Positions 61,401 to 64,000 of a stretch of DNA of 64,000 nt are shown here, one piece after another. The translations under genes and the position numbers were made by a program. The stretch lies in assembly GCA_963774555.1 (NCBI GenBank), contig CAVZFL010000001.1, positions 496,001-560,000 of the forward strand, read 5' to 3'. The first letter of the stretch is position 1; each line of letters opens with the position of its first letter. The DNA is from VRUE01 sp963774555. Lineage in GTDB: Bacteria > Actinomycetota > Thermoleophilia > Solirubrobacterales > 70-9. The notes below the pieces were generated by a model. It was given only the letters and a program-made list of their open reading frames with translations, was not told the DNA's origin and searched no databases.

Positions 61401-62517
61401 ACTCGGCCGGGTAGGCGATCGCCCCGGTGGCGATGATCGCGCTCTGCCCGCTGAGCAGGCGCGGCACCGAGGCGACGGTGCCGATCCCGCCCGGGTTGGT
61501 CAGCGAGATGTTCGTCCCCTGGAAGTCGTCGGCGGTGAGCTTGCTCTCCCGCGTCTTCTTGATCAGCTCCTCGTAGTAGCTGTGGAAGGCGGCGAAGTCG
61601 AGCCCCTCCGCTCCCTTGATCGCGGGCACCATCAGGCTGTGCGAGCCGTCCTTGCGCTCCACGTCAACCGCGATCCCCAGGTTGACCGGCCCGTTCTCGA
61701 TCGCAAACGGCTTCCCGTCCCGGCGCTCGAACACCCGCGTCATCACCGGATGCTGCTTCGCCGCCCCCACGATCGCCCAGGCGACCAGATGGGTAAAGGA
61801 CACCTTCATCCCCCGCTCCTTCAGAGCCGAGTTGAGGGCCTTCCGCTTGGCGTCGAGCGTGTCGACGGCGACGGTCCTGAACGAAGTGGCCGTAGGCACC
61901 TCCCGGCTCTCGTCCATAGCCTGAGCCAACATCGCCGCCGGCCCCCGCAGCTGCTTCTCTTCGCCGGCGGAGATAGCGGGAGGGCCTCCGTTCGCGGCCG
62001 CCAGCACGTCCTCCTTGGTGACCTTTGCGCCGGGACCTGAGCCAGCTACCGAGCCAAGGTCGACGCCATGCTCAACCGCAGCTCTGCGCGCGACCGGCGT
62101 CGCGCGGACGTCGGCAGCCCCGCCGTTGGAACCCTCGGAGTCCGAGCCATCCGACTGCGGGTGGTGTGGGGCAGGGGGGGTCGAGGACGGTGTTGACCCG
62201 CCCGCAGGCCCCCCCTGCCCCGCGACAGGACCCGCAGCCGATTCGTTTGAGCCCTCGGAGGAGCCCTCGCCAGGTTCCATCTCAGCCAATGGCGCTCCAA
62301 CCGGCACCTCGTCGTCAACAGACACCAGCAGTTTCGTAATGACGCCGTCCGCCGGCGCCGGCACCTCGGCATCGACCTTGTCCGTCGACACCTCGACCAC
62401 CGTGTCGCCCTCGGCGACGAAATCCCCCACGGCGACGTGCCACTCGAGCACGATCCCCTCGGTGACCGACTCGCCCATTTCGGGCATTGCGATCTGCAGG
62501 GTCGCCGTCTCCGCCAT
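58495..62517 (-). CDS. kgd: fused E2-E1 2-oxoglutarate dehydrogenase (lipoyl + PSBD + succinyltransferase + E1)
   Basis: 1340 residues in one chain. Order: lipoyl domain with the modifiable lysine in STDKVDAEVPAP (K47, residues 1-78); a Pro/Ser/Gly linker; E3-binding domain (ATPVARRAAVEHGVDL, about 135-175); succinyltransferase domain ending TSTYDHRVIQGAESG; then from about residue 465 a complete E1 2-oxoglutarate decarboxylase (GYRTHGHLAARLDPLG, HGDAAFPGQGVVAETLNL, VIQDNQVGFTT, YRRYGHNETDEP). It converts 2-oxoglutarate to succinyl-CoA with E3. Mycobacterial Kgd and corynebacterial OdhA lack the lipoyl and E3-binding parts, so this is a fuller fusion. Divergent from the SDR-fusion gene with 61 bp between. 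Confidence 0.92.
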   Translation of the reverse strand: MAETATLQIAMPEMGESVTEGIVLEWHVAVGDFVAEGDTVVEVSTDKVDAEVPAPADGVITKLLVSVDDEVPVGAPLAEMEPGEGSSEGSNESAAGPVAGQGGPAGGSTPSSTPPAPHHPQSDGSDSEGSNGGAADVRATPVARRAAVEHGVDLGSVAGSGPGAKVTKEDVLAAANGGPPAISAGEEKQLRGPAAMLAQAMDESREVPTATSFRTVAVDTLDAKRKALNSALKERGMKVSFTHLVAWAIVGAAKQHPVMTRVFERRDGKPFAIENGPVNLGIAVDVERKDGSHSLMVPAIKGAEGLDFAAFHSYYEELIKKTRESKLTADDFQGTNISLTNPGGIGTVASVPRLLSGQSAIIATGAIAYPAEWAHASPERLRQLGVSKTMMLTSTYDHRVIQGAESGAFLRSIEQLLQGEKGFYEGVATDLGLDPGPVSSAHPASASAPPLGAPSSGTEEMAVVSTQPDEELLQAVQAATSLLKGYRTHGHLAARLDPLGREPKGDPAIQPENLNLTPELMERIPASILRIGVPGETLLETLPRLREAYCGTIAYQFEHLSSHQQRTWMQEMIETGAHRHPLADEEKRRLLGRLIDVFQFERFIEKAYLGQKIFTIEGLDAVVPMLDELVTLAYRGGAEEVVFGMAHRGRLAVLAHNLGRSVESILAEFEGSKQIDAVKAVAAIPHGGTGDVKYHYGHQGVYETSAGEKIAVRLYPNPSHLEFVNPVVEGATRFIQSDFEGPKIEHKPKCAVPVLLHGDAAFPGQGVVAETLNLQSLRGYTTGGTIHVIQDNQVGFTTDPEDARSTPYAADMAKGFNVPIVHVNADDVEACSAAIRLAMAYRERWGRDIVIDVIGYRRYGHNETDEPAYTQPQIAAKIKAHPPVSEIYAEKLIEEGVISREDVDTAAKQRHDEMSAALKDLRHKMELGEYEDPTVTTSTTGELDRSASPPVDTTVPVEKLRELNQVLIEVPESFTIHRKLRKPLSKRIDTLENGGIEFGHAEALAFASLLTEGVHIRLTGQDTERGTFSNRHLVLHDENTGLEYCPMQNLADANAPFELYNSPLSEIACLGFEYGYSAATPNALIIWEAQYGDFANAGQVIIDTFIVSGEAKWGQTSRLTLLLPHGYEGSGPEHSSARIERFLALGAEGNIRIANPTTAAQYFHLLRRQALIRKPRPLVVFTPKGLLRLDRAAATPEQLTEEHFHFILDDPKATERREQVERLVLCTGKVYFDLDASERRESAEDVAIARVELLFPFAKEQLTELIAGYPNLKEITWVQEEPRNMGCWKVMSRRLPDILPEGVELGYIGRPTRASPGEGYSAAHAREQERIVLTALTPGA
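62168..62221. repeat. inverted repeat inside the kgd linker coding region
   Basis: Perfect 13-bp arms GGGGCAGGGGGGG (62168-62180) and CCCCCCCTGCCCC (62209-62221) with a 28-nt loop. It lies in the region coding for the linker after the lipoyl domain (about residues 99-117). Confidence 0.75.
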
Positions 62518-62578
62518 TTCTATGCTGAGTCTATGAAAACGGGGAGGCCCGCTTCGGAGTCGAGGTAGGCTGCAAGCG

Positions 62579-64000
62579 ATGGACTACTTCGTCACCGGGG
62601 CCACCGGATTCATCGGCCGCAACCTCGTGCAGCGGCTGCTGCGGCGCGAGGGCACGATCTTCGCCCTGGTCCGCTCCGGCTCGCGGGGGCGCATGGAGGA
62701 GCTGCGGACCGCCTGGGGGCCCGACGGGGCGCGGGTGGTCCCGATCGACGGCGACCTCGCCCAGCCCGGGCTCGGCGTCTCCGAGGAAGACCTGCTCGAC
62801 GCTACGGGGCAAGGTCGACCACTTCTTCCACCTGGCGGCGATCTACGACATGACGGCCGGCGTCGAAGCGCAGGAGATCGCCAACGTCGAGGGCACCCGC
62901 CACGCGGTTGAACTCGCCGGCGCGATCGACGCCGGCTGCTTCCACCAGATCAGCTCGATCGCCGTCGCCGGTCTCTACAAGGGCGAGTGGCGCGAGGACA
63001 TGTTCGACGAGGCCGAACACCTCGACACGCATCCCTACTTTCGCACCAAGCACGAGTCCGAGCGGGTCGTGCGCGAGGAGTGCCGCCGGCCCTGGCGCGT
63101 CTACCGGCCGGGGATCGTCGTCGGCGACTCGCGCACGGGGGAGATCGACAAGGTCGACGGTCCCTACTACGCCTTCAAGCTGCTGCAGCGGGCGCGCCGG
63201 GTGCTGCCGGGATGGCTGCCCGCGATCGGGGTCGAAGGCGGCGAGATCAACATCGTCCCGGTCGACTACGTCGCCGACGCGATCGACCACATCGCCCACA
63301 AGCCCGGCCTCGACCGCCAGGCCTTCAGCCTCACCGATCCGAGCCCGAAGAGCGCCGGCGAGATGATCAACCTCTTCGCCCGCGCCGCCGACGCGCCGCA
63401 GGCGGCGCTGAGGCTCGATTCGAACGTGACTGATCCGGCCACCTCGCTGGTCCGTACCGGCCTGCGCTTCTTCCCGCCGGCCAAGCGGGCGGCGAAGGCG
63501 GGCCTGGGGCAGCTGGGGATTCCCGCCGGGGTGCTCAACTACTTCAGCTACCCCACTCACTTCGACTCGAGCAACGCCGAGGCGGCGCTGGAGGGCTCGG
63601 GGATCTCGGTGCCGCCGCTGGAGTCCTACGCCGACCGCGTCTGGGACTACTGGGAGCGCACGCTCGACCCCGACCTCTTCAAGGACCGCTCGCTGAGCGC
63701 CGCGGTGCGCGGCAAGGTGGTGCTGATCACCGGCGCCTCCTCGGGGATCGGCAAGGCGGCCGCGGTTAAGGCTGCAGACGCGGGCGCGACGGTGCTGCTG
63801 GTGGCGCGCTCAATCGACAAGCTGGAGGAGACCAAGCAGGAGATCGAGCGGGCGGGCGGCGTCGCCCATATCCACCGCTGCGACCTCGCCGACGTCGAGG
63901 ACATCGAGCGCATGGCCGATGAGGTGCTCGCCTACCACGGCCGGGTCGACGTCCTCGTCAACAACGCCGGCCGCTCGATCCGCCGTTCGGTCGGCCTCTC
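62579..64000 (+). CDS. two-domain SDR / acyl-CoA-reductase-like protein, frameshifted and cut by the window end
   Basis: Begins MDYFVTGATGFIGRNLVQRL, an extended SDR. The frame breaks at the GGGG run (62806-62809): dropping one G restores VDHFFHLAAIYDMTAGVEAQ and the rest of the domain, including YFRTKHESERVV and WRVYRPGIVVGDSRTGEIDK. A second, classical SDR domain starts near 63720 (LITGASSGIGKAAAVKAADA, then NNAGRSIRR) and runs off the window. This order (FAR-type reductase then SDR) is seen in mycobacterial AcrA1-type enzymes for fatty acyl-CoA reduction. The whole protein would be about 650 residues. The frameshift may be a sequence error in a homopolymer. Confidence 0.75.

Noticed and set aside
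59116..62040. 974-codon open frame on the plus strand
   Set aside because: Antisense to the fused 2-oxoglutarate dehydrogenase; sequence is repetitive Val/Gly/Leu/Asp/Arg as expected from a shadow frame.

Overview
The window is high-GC actinobacterial chromosome (most genes near 70% GC by eye). The gene set suggests the class Thermoleophilia (Solirubrobacterales-like): a fused E2/E1 2-oxoglutarate dehydrogenase, a PAC2 protein, DUF3817, a polyprenol-phosphate-mannose synthase, a c-di-AMP riboswitch ahead of an NlpC/P60 hydrolase, and large secreted RHS-like proteins. This placement is an inference; no rRNA or tRNA gene was found.

Layout. 1-10 kb: partial SpoIID-domain protein, aldehyde dehydrogenase, an MNT/HEPN toxin-antitoxin pair, fumarase, two secreted proteins, then a two-gene unit (benzoylformate decarboxylase-like enzyme plus FAD/Fe-S 2-hydroxyacid dehydrogenase). 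10-18 kb: SDR, isoleucyl-tRNA synthetase, a VapBC pair, a thioredoxin/tautomerase unit, a glycosyltransferase and PolX. 18.1-24.7 kb: a lower-GC (about 50%) island with one 1850-residue secreted protein that joins a DUF6531/YD-repeat (RHS-type) body to a streptogrisin-like protease, followed by a second secreted protein. 24.8-33.5 kb: SIMPL protein, OtsB, a two-gene TauE/SafE transporter, PAC2, a beta-propeller protein, an AddB/AdnA-like helicase-nuclease and an inositol-phosphatase homologue. 33.5-38.5 kb: a basic coiled-coil protein behind two SOS-type boxes, a sigma factor fused to an anti-sigma-like tail and translationally coupled to a secreted Ig-type protein, and a UDP-glucuronate decarboxylase-like epimerase. 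38.5-49.2 kb: propionate/methylmalonate genes (mutase with a frameshift, carboxylase beta subunit) mixed with three toxin-antitoxin modules and four TetR regulators. 49.2-54 kb: a PotABCD polyamine transporter operon and the riboswitch-controlled NlpC/P60 hydrolase. 54-64 kb: SDR, aconitase, a probable structured small RNA with its own promoter, DUF3817, the 1340-residue fused 2-oxoglutarate dehydrogenase, and a two-Rossmann SDR protein running off the window.

Central metabolism is well represented: fumarase, aconitase, 2-oxoglutarate dehydrogenase, methylmalonyl-CoA mutase and propionyl-CoA carboxylase all feed the TCA cycle. Five toxin-antitoxin-like modules are scattered between housekeeping genes.

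A feature that ordinary gene calling misses is a set of dispersed palindromes. One family (outer arms GGTGCAAC/GTTGCACC) occurs seven times, a second (core CCGYATAGCGG) twice, and other long perfect inverted repeats lie between genes and even inside two coding regions, where they encode linkers. The most unusual single locus is the RHS-protease island; the most useful regulatory calls are the c-di-AMP riboswitch, the tandem SOS boxes and the promoter-bearing structured RNA at 57.9-58.15 kb.
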